Positions 59,901-61,827 are shown, counted from the first letter of the stretch. The stretch: 64,000 nt of DNA from Apostichopus japonicus (GCF_037975245.1 NC_092565.1:2490499-2554498); one strand, 5' to 3'. Program-made: numbers and translations. Notes: generated by a model not told the origin, from the letters alone.

Positions 59901-61827
59901 ATCAGGCTTAAAATTGTCCTGATTAAAACTGCATCAAACTTTTTTACCGCAGATAACCTTTGCCATTCACCAAACAATTGGTGTCTTAAATGCTTAATAC
60001 AGACCTATGCATAGATACATTCTGACACAAAGTATCTAATTATATACAATACTTTGATGGTTCTGTGCAACAGACATTCTATTATTTTTCTTGTCTGTTA
60101 TTATTTGTACATCACAGGCACAATTTTACCGAGCTGTCAGTTTAAACTGGATCAGATGATGACGCTGGTAGGTACTGAGAATACATCTTCTCTCATTAAA
60201 TAGCATTGACTAGCACATTTTAAGATATCTGACACCATTTTGTGGGAGTGGTGTTATGCAACTGGATAATTAAAAGCACAAACTGACTCATCTTCTAATA
60301 TGAACTGGTTGGGTACCTTGCACATAGACTCTTCTAGGTACACTACACATAAATAGGAGTGGAATTGTCTATAACTGGAAATGTCTATATGCTGTAGCTA
60401 TAGGGAATACCAGGATTTAATCTCCACTTCAAGAGAAGGTAGGGCACATAACTTCAAAAGCAAGTTTGTTGTGATAAATCAATAAAATCATGCCTAAAAT
60501 TTGCTCATTTTTTGCTTAAATCTCAGAAGAAGCAATTCTATGTACTGTAACTACAGTACCAAAATACTTTGCAAGTGATAAAATTTCAAGTAACATTTAG
60601 TGATGATTTGGTTTACATAGTATTTCCCATGAGGACAAATACTGCTCAGACCAAAGTTCAATCTGTGTGGGATGATGAAAGGGTGTGGTGACTTTGGGAT
60701 GCCTGTCATTACAGATATAGTACAAACATCATACATGGCAGTTTTTGGAATGTCAATGAGTCTATTGGATGCAGAAAATCACATATCAAACCTTACATAT
60801 ACATGCTTCCTAACCTTTTAAAATATGAGGGGACTCCAAACCTTATAAATTACAAAACACAGTCTAAAGATCACTAGCATCCCAAACGTGAAATGTTCAA
60901 ACTTGAAATGTTATGTTTAAAAATCCAAATGGCAGACCACAATGTTATTCCTACTTACATTAAAATTATAACATTTTTTCATGTAATAAAATAGCCCATG
61001 TTTGTCTTCAGGTACATACTGTACAGTATACTCGCAGGTGGTGTTGAAGAGAGGAACAACTAGCTGAATGATATGTAAAATAGCTTTACAACATTGACAT
61101 AACTACAGGACTTTCTCTGACCAAAAGTCTGGAACCGGTCTAAATCTCATAAGAGAAGTTACCATACTATATGGACTATTTTTACAAATAAAAAAAAACT
61201 AATTCAGAAGCCATCCTCTCCAGGAATCACATTAATAATACAGAAGGCAGACCTGTGCAAGTAAAATCGGTTCCTATTCAGAGTGGACTCCTAAATTATT
61301 TTCAAAGTGCTTTCTTTTTGCAAGTCTTCACTGCCTTAAATCCAAATGTCACTCCACAACACTTGTTCTAAGTCTAAGATACTGTAAACAACCAATCTCT
61401 TAATGCACTTAAAATCTAACAGTGTACGTTAAGAGAGTAACTGATGCTTATTTGCTAAAAGTCACACATCAAATGACAATAAACATCTTTCAGAACTCCT
61501 CAAATTTGACACATTGTGTTAACTGTGAAGTATAACTTGTTGATCATGTAAAAAAAATTAAAAAATACTCACTACTTCATTAACTAAAACTTGTTACATA
61601 GGGGTTGCAAGTTCTATGATTTGTAGCAATGTTGAGCTATTTGGTCATTAGGTACAGTAAAAGATTTATCATGTGTTCAATATTTATAACACAGCTTTCT
61701 CTTAGTAAAATCACATCGGTATTCGTCCACCTATCTATATACCTCATATATTCCTCATATATATATATTACCTCATTGAAAGTAGGATCCAATGTATCTT
61801 TCTGCACTTCAGTCTTCTTTTTTGTAC
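2914..61827 (-). CDS. DYSF-like: Type I ferlin (dysferlin/myoferlin-like), partial gene, 39 exons
   Basis: Thirty-nine minus-strand exons, all with AG acceptors and GT donors, join without a phase break into about 1,460 codons. Approximate residues of the partial product: C2A 1-104, acidic linker 105-151, C2B 152-250, FerI 250-311, C2C 312-435, acidic linker 436-502, FerB 503-675, FerA 676-776, C2-like segment 777-897, nested DysF repeats 898-1126, Lys-rich linker 1127-1164, C2D 1165-1302, C2E 1303-1445. Landmarks include [44 protein letters not shown] and CWGVRNMK, all close to vertebrate dysferlin and myoferlin. The DysF repeats exclude the otoferlin (type II) branch. Ferlins are tail-anchored proteins of vesicles and plasma membrane acting in Ca2+-dependent fusion and repair. 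The start codon, last two C2 domains and transmembrane anchor are outside the window. Typical ferlins are about 2,000 residues, so roughly a quarter to a third is missing. Exon list is by conceptual translation, without transcript evidence. Confidence 0.95.
2959..3953. other. Intron between ferlin exons 38 and 39
   Basis: Non-coding. It contains a small tandem repeat at 3221-3274 (20-bp unit, three copies, core CAATCAAACC). Nothing else is recognised. Confidence 0.6.
3954..4122 (-). CDS. DYSF-like: Ferlin exon 38: C-terminal half of C2E
   Basis: 169 nt, 56 codons plus one base, acceptor TTGGTAG, donor GTAAGT. It starts [19 protein letters not shown] and continues [16 protein letters not shown], the distal strands and Ca2+-loop side of C2E. 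The dysferlin equivalent has the same register. It ends in a Pro/Ala-rich tail (APPPEQP) leading into the linker exon. Confidence 0.93.
4123..5306. other. Intron between ferlin exons 37 and 38
   Basis: Non-coding, AT-rich, with a G-rich patch near 4950-4968. No coding or mobile-element signal was recognised apart from the donor-carrying duplication that starts at 5307. Confidence 0.5.
5307..5464 (-). repeat. 79-bp tandem duplication spanning the exon 37 donor
   Basis: Two near-identical 79-bp copies (5307-5385 and 5386-5464) differ at about one base (AGAAGCC versus AGATGCC). The second contains the last 16 nt of exon 37 and its GTAAGT donor. The first carries the same 16 exonic bases and an intact GTAAGT inside the intron (boundary 5369/5370). 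Use of the distal donor would add 79 nt and shift the frame. Confidence 0.92.
5449..5610 (-). CDS. DYSF-like: Ferlin exon 37: N-terminal half of C2E
   Basis: 162 nt, phase 0-0, 54 codons. It begins [14 protein letters not shown] and ends [13 protein letters not shown]. The CWG-RNMK signature is nearly invariant in dysferlin and myoferlin and marks the first C2E strand. Donor GTAAGT is duplicated 79 bp downstream in the intron. Confidence 0.95.
5668..5951. repeat. Minisatellite, ~21-bp unit, about 13 copies
   Basis: Units read AATCAAATATATAACAAAC with small length variation (ATAACAAACTTA or ATAACAAACTATA). The array lies in the intron 58 nt upstream of the exon 37 acceptor. Confidence 0.9.
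5952..6379. other. Remainder of intron between exons 36 and 37
   Basis: AT-rich non-coding sequence. An open frame at 5950-6165 on the plus strand begins in the minisatellite edge and shows no family signal. Confidence 0.5.
6380..6478 (-). CDS. DYSF-like: Ferlin exon 36: linker before C2E
   Basis: 99 nt, phase 0-0. It encodes [20 protein letters not shown] then [13 protein letters not shown], the conserved lead-in to C2E in dysferlin and myoferlin (pattern DLP..PP, IVP.GIRP.LQ). Acceptor CTTACAG, donor GTACAC (weaker than consensus). Confidence 0.93.
6479..7032. other. Intron between exons 35 and 36
   Basis: Non-coding AT-rich sequence. Nothing recognised. Confidence 0.5.
7033..7185 (-). 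CDS. DYSF-like: Ferlin exon 35: end of C2D
   Basis: 153 nt, phase 0-0. It encodes [17 protein letters not shown] and then [20 protein letters not shown] followed by LASFELFLV. The NEFLGR block follows the third Ca2+-binding loop of C2D. ARLAWY and GELLASFEL are ferlin-specific signatures. Confidence 0.95.
7186..7554. other. Intron between exons 34 and 35
   Basis: Non-coding. Nothing recognised. Confidence 0.5.
7555..7736 (-). CDS. DYSF-like: Ferlin exon 34: core of C2D
   Basis: 182 nt. It begins with a split Asp codon and encodes [20 protein letters not shown], then [14 protein letters not shown] and [12 protein letters not shown]. The DPYAYVSF strand and the loop-3 acidic residues in FDFDTF, together with SDSDSFSD from exon 33, give an apparently complete set of C2 Ca2+ ligands. 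C2D therefore looks Ca2+-competent. Confidence 0.95.
7737..8432. other. Intron between exons 33 and 34
   Basis: Non-coding. Open frames here on the minus strand (7875-8213) lack family signal. Confidence 0.5.
8433..8510 (-). CDS. DYSF-like: Ferlin exon 33: first strands of C2D
   Basis: 78 nt. It encodes [20 protein letters not shown] and SDSFS, with the last Asp codon split across the junction. YQ(L/M)R.YIYQARDL and D.DSFSDPYA are hallmark C2D sequences of dysferlin-type ferlins and carry the loop-1 Ca2+ ligands. Acceptor CATGCCAG, donor GTAAGA. Confidence 0.95.
8590..9697 (+). repeat. Minisatellite with long G-runs, 43-50-bp units, ~24 copies
   Basis: Two unit types alternate. One ends TTTGTAAGGAGGTA; the other has a run of about 7-13 G followed by GTACCATTCACAA. 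Both share CCTCTATATACCC and ATCTTTGT. The pattern gives a higher-order organisation. G-runs are on the plus strand, the template for the ferlin transcript, so its pre-mRNA would carry C-runs. Confidence 0.95.
9835..9949 (-). CDS. DYSF-like: Ferlin exon 32: acidic/Lys-rich linker entering C2D
   Basis: 115 nt. It encodes [10 protein letters not shown], then nine consecutive Lys and [10 protein letters not shown], then [10 protein letters not shown] running into the first C2D strand (exon 33). The IFL motif before KYQ is conserved in ferlins; the highly charged block is not. The donor is read as GTAATT, leaving one base that forms a Gln codon with exon 33. That donor is weak and is the least certain boundary in this region. 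Confidence 0.82.
10159..10332 (-). CDS. DYSF-like: Ferlin exon 31: outer DysF C-terminal motif
   Basis: 174 nt, phase 0-0, 58 codons. After a [10 protein letters not shown] start it encodes [20 protein letters not shown] and [12 protein letters not shown]. GWxYAPLF plus the Arg-rich RRRRFHRKM is the DysFC pattern of alternating aromatic and Arg residues, closing the outer of the nested DysF domains. It ends AVFDFGGG before donor GTGAGT. Confidence 0.95.
10400..10665 (+). mobile_element. Dispersed repeat, copy 1 of 3
   Basis: The order of blocks (GTTGGATTGTTGATTTCTTGG, TAATTTGCTCAAA, ATGTAGA.AGAGCAAGTGAG, AAGAATTCAGTGAGAACCAG, TCATTCACTGGTAAGGATTT) recurs at about 42361-42520 and 55197-55420 in the same orientation. 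No coding capacity or terminal structure is recognised, so the class is unknown (SINE-like or a non-autonomous element). Confidence 0.55.
11060..11480 (+). repeat. Degenerate dispersed repeat with TGACCT half-sites
   Basis: At least two sub-copies of the phrase TTGAG-TATTGTGTTTACAAG-TTTCAGACTTTGAC followed by TTGACCT and TTTGACCT-type motifs occur here. The same phrase recurs near 18090-18520, 38150-38480, 41920-42145 and 47860-48240, always in this orientation. Confidence 0.6.
11974..12098 (-). CDS. DYSF-like: Ferlin exon 30: inner DysF C-terminal motif
   Basis: 125 nt. With one base from exon 29 it reads [20 protein letters not shown], then [14 protein letters not shown] and [12 protein letters not shown]-like GFEY plus RRKRWVRPR is the canonical DysFC pattern. 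The first aromatic is Phe instead of the usual Trp. Acceptor CTTTCAG lies about 65 nt downstream (transcript sense) of the purine/pyrimidine array. Confidence 0.95.
12163..12708 (+). repeat. Purine-only strand array, 15-bp unit AAGGAGAAGGAGCCT
   Basis: About 545 bp of nearly pure purine on the plus strand, built from AAGGAGAAGGAGCCT and AAGGAGAAGGAG variants. It stays open on both strands only because the unit is a multiple of three; the translations are KEKEP and LLLLR repeats with no domain. On the ferlin sense strand each unit reads CTCCTTCTCCTTAGG, a polypyrimidine tract followed by TTAG, about 23 times. The array may form triplex DNA. Confidence 0.95.
13034..13131. repeat. 34-bp tandem repeat, three copies
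   Basis: GTCTAGTTTCTTGAATAT-type units at 13034, 13068 and 13102 share the core TCTGAAGTCATGCCA. It lies just downstream of exon 29 in the intron. Confidence 0.8.
13157..13265 (-). CDS. DYSF-like: Ferlin exon 29: inner DysF, GW.W segment
   Basis: 109 nt, 36 codons plus one base. It encodes [20 protein letters not shown] and then [34 protein letters not shown] matches the second DysF motif of dysferlin and myoferlin almost residue for residue. Acceptor TAATCAG, donor GTATGT. Confidence 0.95.
13266..15714. other. Intron between exons 28 and 29
   Basis: Non-coding. It holds an (AT)-rich microsatellite near 13613-13645, a retroelement-like 3' end at 13700-14076, and otherwise unassigned AT-rich sequence to the exon 28 donor. 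Confidence 0.5.
13700..14080 (+). mobile_element. Retroposon-like 3' end with AATAAA and poly(A)
   Basis: A roughly 98-bp segment is duplicated in tandem (13712-13809 and from 13810; core AGAATT-TACT-TTTAAGAACTCG). It runs into T-rich sequence, an AATAAA at 14054-14059 and an A-run at about 14065-14076, followed by (AT)n. This resembles the 3' end of a non-LTR element or processed insertion. No coding part was recognised. Confidence 0.4.
15715..15832 (-). CDS. DYSF-like: Ferlin exon 28: start of inner DysF
   Basis: 118 nt. With two bases from exon 27 it reads [20 protein letters not shown] and then [27 protein letters not shown]-(N/S)-R-PGG-W is the DysFN signature. Acceptor TTTTTTGCAG, donor GTAAGT. 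A large tandem array begins about 13 nt upstream of the acceptor. Confidence 0.95.
15846..17912. repeat. Minisatellite, 115/137-bp units, 17 copies
   Basis: Seventeen copies of a block containing ATAGAACCAGCCACA, CACTGGTTACTTGCTATC and GATGTATCGCTGTTGTA. Unit length is 115 bp, or longer where the inner CGCTGTTGTATTGCTGTTGTA motif is itself duplicated, giving a nested repeat. Copies differ by few substitutions, so expansion looks recent. Repeated 67-76-codon open frames inside it are repeat artefacts. Confidence 0.97.
17913..18842. other. Intron between exons 27 and 28, proximal part
   Basis: Non-coding. It contains degenerate copies of the TGACCT-type dispersed repeat (18090-18520 and around 18620-18660). 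Confidence 0.5.
18090..18520 (+). repeat. Degenerate dispersed repeat with perfect DR1 site
   Basis: Copies of the AAATGACCTTTGACCT family. At 18210-18222 the sequence TGACCTTTGACCT is the complement of AGGTCAAAGGTCA, a perfect direct repeat with one-base spacing (DR1, the RXR/HNF4/COUP-TF class of binding site). Related half-sites occur near 18350 and 18505. Confidence 0.55.
18843..18922 (-). CDS. DYSF-like: Ferlin exon 27: outer DysF, GW.W segment
   Basis: 80 nt, phase 0-2. It encodes [20 protein letters not shown] and FKAPEI. PxGWxWxxDW is the DysFN tryptophan motif. Acceptor TTTCACAG, donor GTAAAT. Confidence 0.95.
19173..19253 (-). CDS. DYSF-like: Ferlin exon 26: start of outer DysF
   Basis: 81 nt, phase 0-0. 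It encodes [20 protein letters not shown] and WSDANGK. YEN-------G-W---GL--P-(F/W)SD--GK is the opening of the outer DysF domain in dysferlin. Acceptor CCCACAG, donor GTGAAA (off-consensus). Confidence 0.95.
19537..19680 (-). CDS. DYSF-like: Ferlin exon 25: C2-like segment before DysF
   Basis: 144 nt, phase 0-0, 48 codons. It encodes [34 protein letters not shown] and [10 protein letters not shown]. The V-V-K-WLGL....VFAET pattern follows FerA in ferlins and leads directly into YEN of the DysF domain. It is slightly longer than vertebrate dysferlin here (extra [11 protein letters not shown]). Confidence 0.94.
19681..21436. other. Intron between exons 24 and 25
   Basis: Non-coding for the host gene. 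It includes a small 18-bp triplicate (GGTCATGCAAGGTA-type, about 20220-20265) and a LINE 3' end at 20640-21130. Confidence 0.55.
20640..21130 (+). mobile_element. LINE (CR1/L2-like) 3' end, decayed
   Basis: A plus-strand frame around 20800-20918 encodes [20 protein letters not shown] then ARL and a stop, followed in frame by NDLP. This is the usual LINE ORF2 C-terminus (R-F-R-F-V-GP-LWN-LP), with the Trp codon changed to TGA. After a FKKSLKQF segment, the 3' end carries AAAGCGCCAGAATAT and GGCGCTATATAAATGCC, typical of L2/CR1-type 3' tails. Only the 3' end is present, as expected for 5'-truncated insertion. The exact clade is uncertain. Confidence 0.72.
21437..21499 (-). CDS. DYSF-like: Ferlin exon 24: variable linker
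   Basis: 63 nt, phase 0-0, encoding [20 protein letters not shown] plus Q, between the FFLK end of exon 23 and VPGQ of exon 25. Vertebrate dysferlin has a short unrelated linker here, so this exon rests on splice sites (TCTAG, donor GTATCT) and perfect phase. Its symmetric phase makes it skippable. Confidence 0.75.
22570..22729. repeat. 80-bp tandem duplication
   Basis: 22570-22649 and 22650-22729 are almost identical, sharing GGAGAATATACTGCGATAA and TGCCTTAATCTAATGTTGCC. High identity points to a recent event. Confidence 0.95.
23300..23962. repeat. Minisatellite, 25-bp unit, ~27 copies
   Basis: Unit is approximately CATAACTATAAATAGTATGTGTGCA. TATGTG-TG-CACATA spanning adjacent units is a near-palindrome (6-bp arms, 2-base centre) present in many copies. 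Confidence 0.95.
24263..24418 (-). CDS. DYSF-like: Ferlin exon 23: C2-like segment after FerA
   Basis: 156 nt, phase 0-0, 52 codons. It encodes [33 protein letters not shown] and [21 protein letters not shown](V/I)(V/I)IWM--G-KR(V/I)AY-R(I/V)PA and CGK-CG are among the most conserved ferlin sequences. Confidence 0.97.
24419..24764. other. Intron between exons 22 and 23
   Basis: Non-coding. Nothing recognised. Confidence 0.5.
24765..24960 (-). CDS. DYSF-like: Ferlin exon 22: FerA helical bundle, second half
   Basis: 196 nt. It encodes [40 protein letters not shown] and [20 protein letters not shown] then SLAVE. Heptad-like helices and the AT(D)-QEA--E-E-(W/Y)L--L--L--E ending match FerA, a four-helix domain reported to bind membranes. 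Donor GTCAGT. Confidence 0.95.
24961..25364. other. Intron between exons 21 and 22
   Basis: Non-coding. Nothing recognised. Confidence 0.5.
25365..25471 (-). CDS. DYSF-like: Ferlin exon 21: FerA helical bundle, first half
   Basis: 107 nt, phase 0-2. It encodes [20 protein letters not shown] and [15 protein letters not shown]. Amphipathic helices precede the conserved Cys at the end of the first FerA half (dysferlin ...ELIAGC). Donor GTAAGA. Confidence 0.92.
25608..26024 (-). CDS. DYSF-like: Ferlin exon 20: FerB domain
   Basis: 417 nt, the longest exon, phase 0-0, 139 codons. It encodes [76 protein letters not shown] and [23 protein letters not shown] and Y--LPWG--KP are diagnostic for FerB and its flank. 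Acceptor TTAG, donor GTAAGT. Confidence 0.97.
26227..26327 (-). CDS. DYSF-like: Ferlin exon 19: GFLPTFGP motif before FerB
   Basis: 101 nt. With one base from exon 18 it encodes [20 protein letters not shown], then [21 protein letters not shown]-(F/Y)(V/I)N-YGS-RE and D-LN-GKGEG-AYRGR across the next junction are conserved in all ferlins. Confidence 0.96.
26328..26716. other. Intron between exons 18 and 19
   Basis: AT-rich non-coding sequence. Nothing recognised. Confidence 0.5.
26717..26737 (-). CDS. DYSF-like: Ferlin exon 18: 21-nt microexon
   Basis: Only 21 nt: acceptor CAACAG, donor GTAGGA, encoding (E)EGDLAS and the first base of the Gly codon of GFLP. Phase 1-1. Support comes from fitting the phase of both neighbours and from the acidic character of the linker. 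Confidence 0.72.
26803..28246. repeat. Minisatellite, 30-bp unit, ~48 copies
   Basis: Unit approximates ACTTCAACTATATTAAAATGTAGTACA-ACT. Every unit contains GTAGT-ACA-ACTAC, a 5-bp stem with a 3-base loop. A truncated 19-bp unit at about 26921 recurs at about 27300, so a block of 12 units plus the truncated one (~379 bp) was itself duplicated. Further block duplications occur at 27650-28200. Confidence 0.97.
28247..29863. other. Intron between exons 17 and 18, distal part
   Basis: AT-rich non-coding sequence with a short (AT)n tract near 29030. No element recognised. Confidence 0.5.
29864..29920 (-). CDS. DYSF-like: Ferlin exon 17: Gly/Asn/acidic linker exon
   Basis: 57 nt, phase 1-1, encoding [18 protein letters not shown]. 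Acceptor TTTATAG, donor GTCAGT. Not conserved; phase, splice sites and position in the linker between C2C and FerB support it. Candidate cassette exon. Confidence 0.72.
29921..31248. other. Intron between exons 16 and 17
   Basis: Non-coding, with a C17 homopolymer run followed by C-rich sequence at about 31037-31070. The open frame 30322-30642 has no family signal. Confidence 0.5.
31249..31296 (-). CDS. DYSF-like: Ferlin exon 16: acidic linker exon
   Basis: 48 nt, phase 1-1, encoding [15 protein letters not shown]. Acceptor TTACAG, donor GTCAGT, the same unusual donor hexamer as exon 17. Candidate cassette exon. Confidence 0.74.
31297..33257. other. Intron between exons 15 and 16
   Basis: Non-coding AT-rich sequence. 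Nothing recognised. Confidence 0.5.
33258..33332 (-). CDS. DYSF-like: Ferlin exon 15: acidic linker exon
   Basis: 75 nt, phase 1-1, encoding [20 protein letters not shown] then SLVQ. Acceptor ATCTAG, donor GTAGCA (weak). It joins exon 14 as [12 protein letters not shown] without a phase break. Candidate cassette exon. Confidence 0.78.
33333..33691. other. Intron between exons 14 and 15
   Basis: Non-coding. Nothing recognised. Confidence 0.5.
33692..33768 (-). CDS. DYSF-like: Ferlin exon 14: end of C2C
   Basis: 77 nt, encoding [20 protein letters not shown] and SPGQE. Joined to exon 13 it gives [14 protein letters not shown], the third Ca2+-loop of C2C with its Asp ligands. The SPGQE tail corresponds to the dysferlin SAPGGE. 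Confidence 0.95.
34004..35376. repeat. Minisatellite, 42-bp unit, ~33 copies, hairpin-forming
   Basis: Unit contains CATAGAGT, CAATTATGAGAT and ACTCTATG: an 8-bp inverted repeat around a 12-base loop, then TAACATATGTAAGC. Unit length is 14 codons, which explains long open frames on both strands (278 codons plus, 131 codons minus). Variants CATAGACT, ACTCTATTTAA and GGGGTACTC form alternating subfamilies. Confidence 0.97.
35637..35680 (-). CDS. DYSF-like: Ferlin exon 13: C2C strand
   Basis: 44 nt, encoding [14 protein letters not shown] and the first two bases of the Trp codon completed by exon 14. FPSMCE--(K/R)(I/L)-(I/M)-D-W-D matches dysferlin C2C closely. Confidence 0.95.
35681..36348. 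other. Intron between exons 12 and 13
   Basis: Non-coding. It holds a 23-bp C-rich tandem repeat (35925-36022) and, just before it, a patch with repeated (A/C)CGATAT and ATCGG words (about 35808-35880) resembling a dispersed repeat. Confidence 0.5.
35925..36022. repeat. 23-bp tandem repeat, four copies
   Basis: Units GGGTATCCCCCTGTTTCCCC plus CAA, one of them shortened by two bases. C-rich on the plus strand. Confidence 0.92.
36349..36417 (-). CDS. DYSF-like: Ferlin exon 12: C2C strand
   Basis: 69 nt, phase 0-0, encoding [20 protein letters not shown] and GIR. N--P-WN--(I/L)-L is the C2 central strand, here just before FPSMCE. Confidence 0.93.
36418..36908. other. Intron between exons 11 and 12
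   Basis: Non-coding. Nothing recognised. A plus-strand open frame (36651-37013) overlaps exon 11 in antisense and is a shadow. Confidence 0.5.
36909..37009 (-). CDS. DYSF-like: Ferlin exon 11: C2C Ca2+-loop 1 region
   Basis: 101 nt, encoding [20 protein letters not shown] and [13 protein letters not shown]. With exon 10 it reads AEEIPQMD...VKK(L/I)FG......LVDPF, the ferlin C2C-specific insertion between loop 1 and strand 3. Confidence 0.96.
37010..37534. other. Intron between exons 10 and 11
   Basis: Non-coding, with a diverged tandem repeat at about 37190-37400 (TGACTG-CATATCT and ATGATCAATAA-TACATACCT words). Confidence 0.45.
37535..37617 (-). CDS. DYSF-like: Ferlin exon 10: start of C2C
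   Basis: 83 nt, encoding [20 protein letters not shown] and HAEEIPQ. NLLRP-G--LR---F-(L/I)KV--AE-(L/I)PQMD is diagnostic of ferlin C2C. Acceptor CTACAG, donor GTAGGT. Confidence 0.96.
37618..37981. other. Intron between exons 9 and 10
   Basis: Non-coding with a short G-run near 37812. Nothing else recognised. Confidence 0.5.
37982..38016 (-). CDS. DYSF-like: Ferlin exon 9: FerI-C2C linker
   Basis: 35 nt, encoding [11 protein letters not shown] and two bases of a Ser codon. It corresponds to the acidic linker before NLLRP in dysferlin. Acceptor CTGCAG, donor GTAAGT. Confidence 0.88.
38017..38623. other. Intron between exons 8 and 9
   Basis: Non-coding. It contains two degenerate TGACCT-type repeat copies (about 38150-38480, e.g. 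GATGATCTTTGACC and GATGACCTTTGG). Confidence 0.5.
38624..38821 (-). CDS. DYSF-like: Ferlin exon 8: end of C2B and FerI domain
   Basis: 198 nt, phase 0-0, 66 codons: [40 protein letters not shown] and [23 protein letters not shown]-(L/M)DVGT(I/V)Y--------KWLLL and G-KGYL--S(L/M)-VL-(T/P)G match the C2B end and the FerI domain. Confidence 0.97.
38822..39225. other. Intron between exons 7 and 8
   Basis: Non-coding, with a short (CA)n at about 38973-38985. Nothing else recognised. Confidence 0.5.
39226..39288 (-). CDS. DYSF-like: Ferlin exon 7: C2B strand
   Basis: 63 nt, phase 0-0, encoding [20 protein letters not shown] and E. (L/V)FF-(F/L)--SP-ELFDE is a conserved C2B segment. Confidence 0.95.
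39289..40147. other. Intron between exons 6 and 7, non-repeat part
   Basis: Non-coding. A partial TGACCT-type repeat lies near 39370-39450. The rest, up to the 46-bp array, is unassigned. Confidence 0.5.
40148..40805 (-). repeat. Minisatellite, 46-bp unit, ~14 copies, includes exon 6 end and donor
   Basis: Units contain the 10-bp palindrome ACTGGCCAGT (in many copies) and, on the minus strand, CCCTTATTGGGATGAG, which equals the last 16 nt of exon 6. The last copy overlaps the exon itself. Most copies have GAGGGAGGT or GACGTAGGT where the true donor has GAG-GTAGGT, but the copy at 40553/40554 has an intact GAG-GTAGGT exactly 230 bp (5 units) into the intron. Confidence 0.95.
40784..40967 (-). 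CDS. DYSF-like: Ferlin exon 6: start of C2B
   Basis: 184 nt, encoding [40 protein letters not shown] and [20 protein letters not shown] then E. KPQDFQ(I/V)R(V/I)---(E/Q)-RQL-G-N--PV-KV is the opening of ferlin C2B. Loop 1 lacks the acidic Ca2+ ligands (GGGNVHP), as in vertebrate dysferlin. The last 16 nt recur in the adjacent array. Confidence 0.96.
40968..42213. other. Intron between exons 5 and 6
   Basis: Non-coding. A degenerate TGACCT-type repeat occupies about 41920-42145. The rest is unassigned. Confidence 0.5.
42214..42352 (-). CDS. DYSF-like: Ferlin exon 5: acidic C2A-C2B linker
   Basis: 139 nt, encoding [40 protein letters not shown] and SIGSM. Low-complexity acidic linker in the position of the Pro/Glu-rich dysferlin linker between C2A and C2B. 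Phase fits both neighbours. Acceptor CCCCTCAG lies about 9 nt from a dispersed repeat that supplies the pyrimidine tract; donor GTACGT. Confidence 0.9.
42361..42520 (+). mobile_element. Dispersed repeat, copy 2 of 3
   Basis: Shares GCCAGTTAGCTCTGTGATTCC, CATAATTTGCTCAAA, AATGTAGAGCAAGTGAG and ACAACCAGAAAAGATCAGAGA with the copies at 10400 and 55197. It starts about 9 nt from exon 5. Confidence 0.6.
42986..43249 (+). pseudogene. Degenerate 88-codon frame with internal TGA
   Basis: From ATG at 42986 the frame encodes [20 protein letters not shown] ... RDKSVTK, then TGA at 43088-43090, and continues in the same frame ([39 protein letters not shown]) to TAG at 43247. Composition is protein-like and upstream sequence has several CpGs, unlike its surroundings. 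No family recognised. It could be a decayed coding part of a mobile element or an inserted gene fragment. Confidence 0.25.
44110..44421 (+). other. Unassigned 103-codon open frame, antisense to ferlin
   Basis: Encodes a protein-like sequence ([35 protein letters not shown]) without a recognised domain. It may belong with the degenerate frame at 42986, or be chance. Confidence 0.15.
45020..45083 (-). CDS. DYSF-like: Ferlin exon 4: last strand of C2A
   Basis: 64 nt, encoding [20 protein letters not shown] plus A and one base. G(A/E)-L-LQ(I/V)-Y-PPPG is the C2A terminal strand and the start of the linker. The single leftover base joins exon 5 as a Lys codon. Confidence 0.94.
45084..45945. other. 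Intron between exons 3 and 4
   Basis: Non-coding, C-rich near 45830-45915 (next to the exon 3 donor). Nothing else recognised. Confidence 0.5.
45946..46048 (-). CDS. DYSF-like: Ferlin exon 3: C2A strands 6-7
   Basis: 103 nt. With exon 2 it reads [15 protein letters not shown]; then [20 protein letters not shown] and GRPTT. D----G----(F/L)(L/V)G---- and L-D-----P-(T/A)G match C2A of dysferlin. Acceptor TTCACAG, donor GTAAGT. Confidence 0.93.
46514..46612. repeat. ~54-bp tandem duplication
   Basis: Two diverged copies share GAGTGGTAG, TCCATATGAGTTCTA and GGGTACAGT. Confidence 0.8.
47860..48240 (+). repeat. Degenerate dispersed repeat with TGACCT half-sites
   Basis: Two sub-copies with GTTTACAAGATTTTTAGACT or GTTTATAAGGTTTTCAGACC followed by TTGACCTC-type words and a CACCAAGCTGGATCTACA-type block, as in the copy at 11060-11480. 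Confidence 0.6.
48673..48772. repeat. CACCATCTCC/CATCTCCTG short tandem repeat
   Basis: Reiterated CTGCACCATCTCCCATCTC words with 12- and 18-bp spacing. The minus strand is purine-rich. Confidence 0.85.
50831..50922. promoter_or_regulatory. GC-box and CCAAT-like cluster in intron
   Basis: ATTGG at 50831-50835, AGCCAATC at 50887-50894 and GGGGGCGGGGC at 50912-50922 lie within 92 bp in an otherwise AT-rich intron. This Sp1/NF-Y-like grouping could mark an internal promoter, but no TATA, initiator or nearby first exon was found. It may be coincidence. Confidence 0.2.
52693..52784 (-). CDS. DYSF-like: Ferlin exon 2: C2A central strands
   Basis: 92 nt, encoding [20 protein letters not shown] and [10 protein letters not shown]. 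With exon 1 it gives [13 protein letters not shown], equivalent to NPVWNEGFEWDL of dysferlin C2[15 protein letters not shown] is the loop-3 region (VVKD keeps one Asp ligand). Confidence 0.93.
55197..55420 (+). mobile_element. Dispersed repeat, copy 3 of 3
   Basis: Shares GCCAGTTGGCTTTGTGATTCC, AATTTATCCAAGAATTGAGTG, TTTGTAGCATTCCC and TCATTCACTGGTAAGGATTT with the copy at 10400. This copy and copy 1 extend further 3' than copy 2. Confidence 0.6.
55575..55685. repeat. CCCTCTCC low-complexity tract
   Basis: Reiterated CCCCTCCCTCT and CCCCTTCCTCT words. Pyrimidine-only on the plus strand. Confidence 0.9.
55975..56250 (-). mobile_element. Non-LTR element 3' end, minus strand
   Basis: On the minus strand a frame ends [20 protein letters not shown] then NEFCRK and stop, like the R-SF-PRAI-L-N tail of many LINE ORF2 proteins. 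The following 3' UTR ends with GTCAATAAAGATTC and (ATATCTT)-type repeats near 55975. It is 5'-truncated. Family uncertain. Confidence 0.5.
56979..57050 (+). repeat. 12-bp tandem repeat of AGGTCA half-sites
   Basis: CAGGTCAAGTAA-type units give five perfect AGGTCA hexamers at 12-bp spacing (first at 56993-56998), plus one AGGTCG at 56981. Formally a DR6 array of nuclear-receptor half-sites; it may be a chance minisatellite. Confidence 0.9.
57249..57267. repeat. (CA)n microsatellite
   Basis: Uninterrupted CA dinucleotides next to ATACATACA. Confidence 0.9.
61772..61827 (-). CDS. DYSF-like: Ferlin exon 1 (first visible): N-terminal C2A strand
   Basis: 56 nt, starting with two bases of a split codon and encoding [18 protein letters not shown]. 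It equals the (V)KKRTKVI-N--NP-WNE strand of C2A, so the start-codon exon with roughly 30 more residues must lie further upstream. Acceptor TTTTACAG, donor GTAATA. The exon with the initiator Met was not found up to base 64000. Confidence 0.92.
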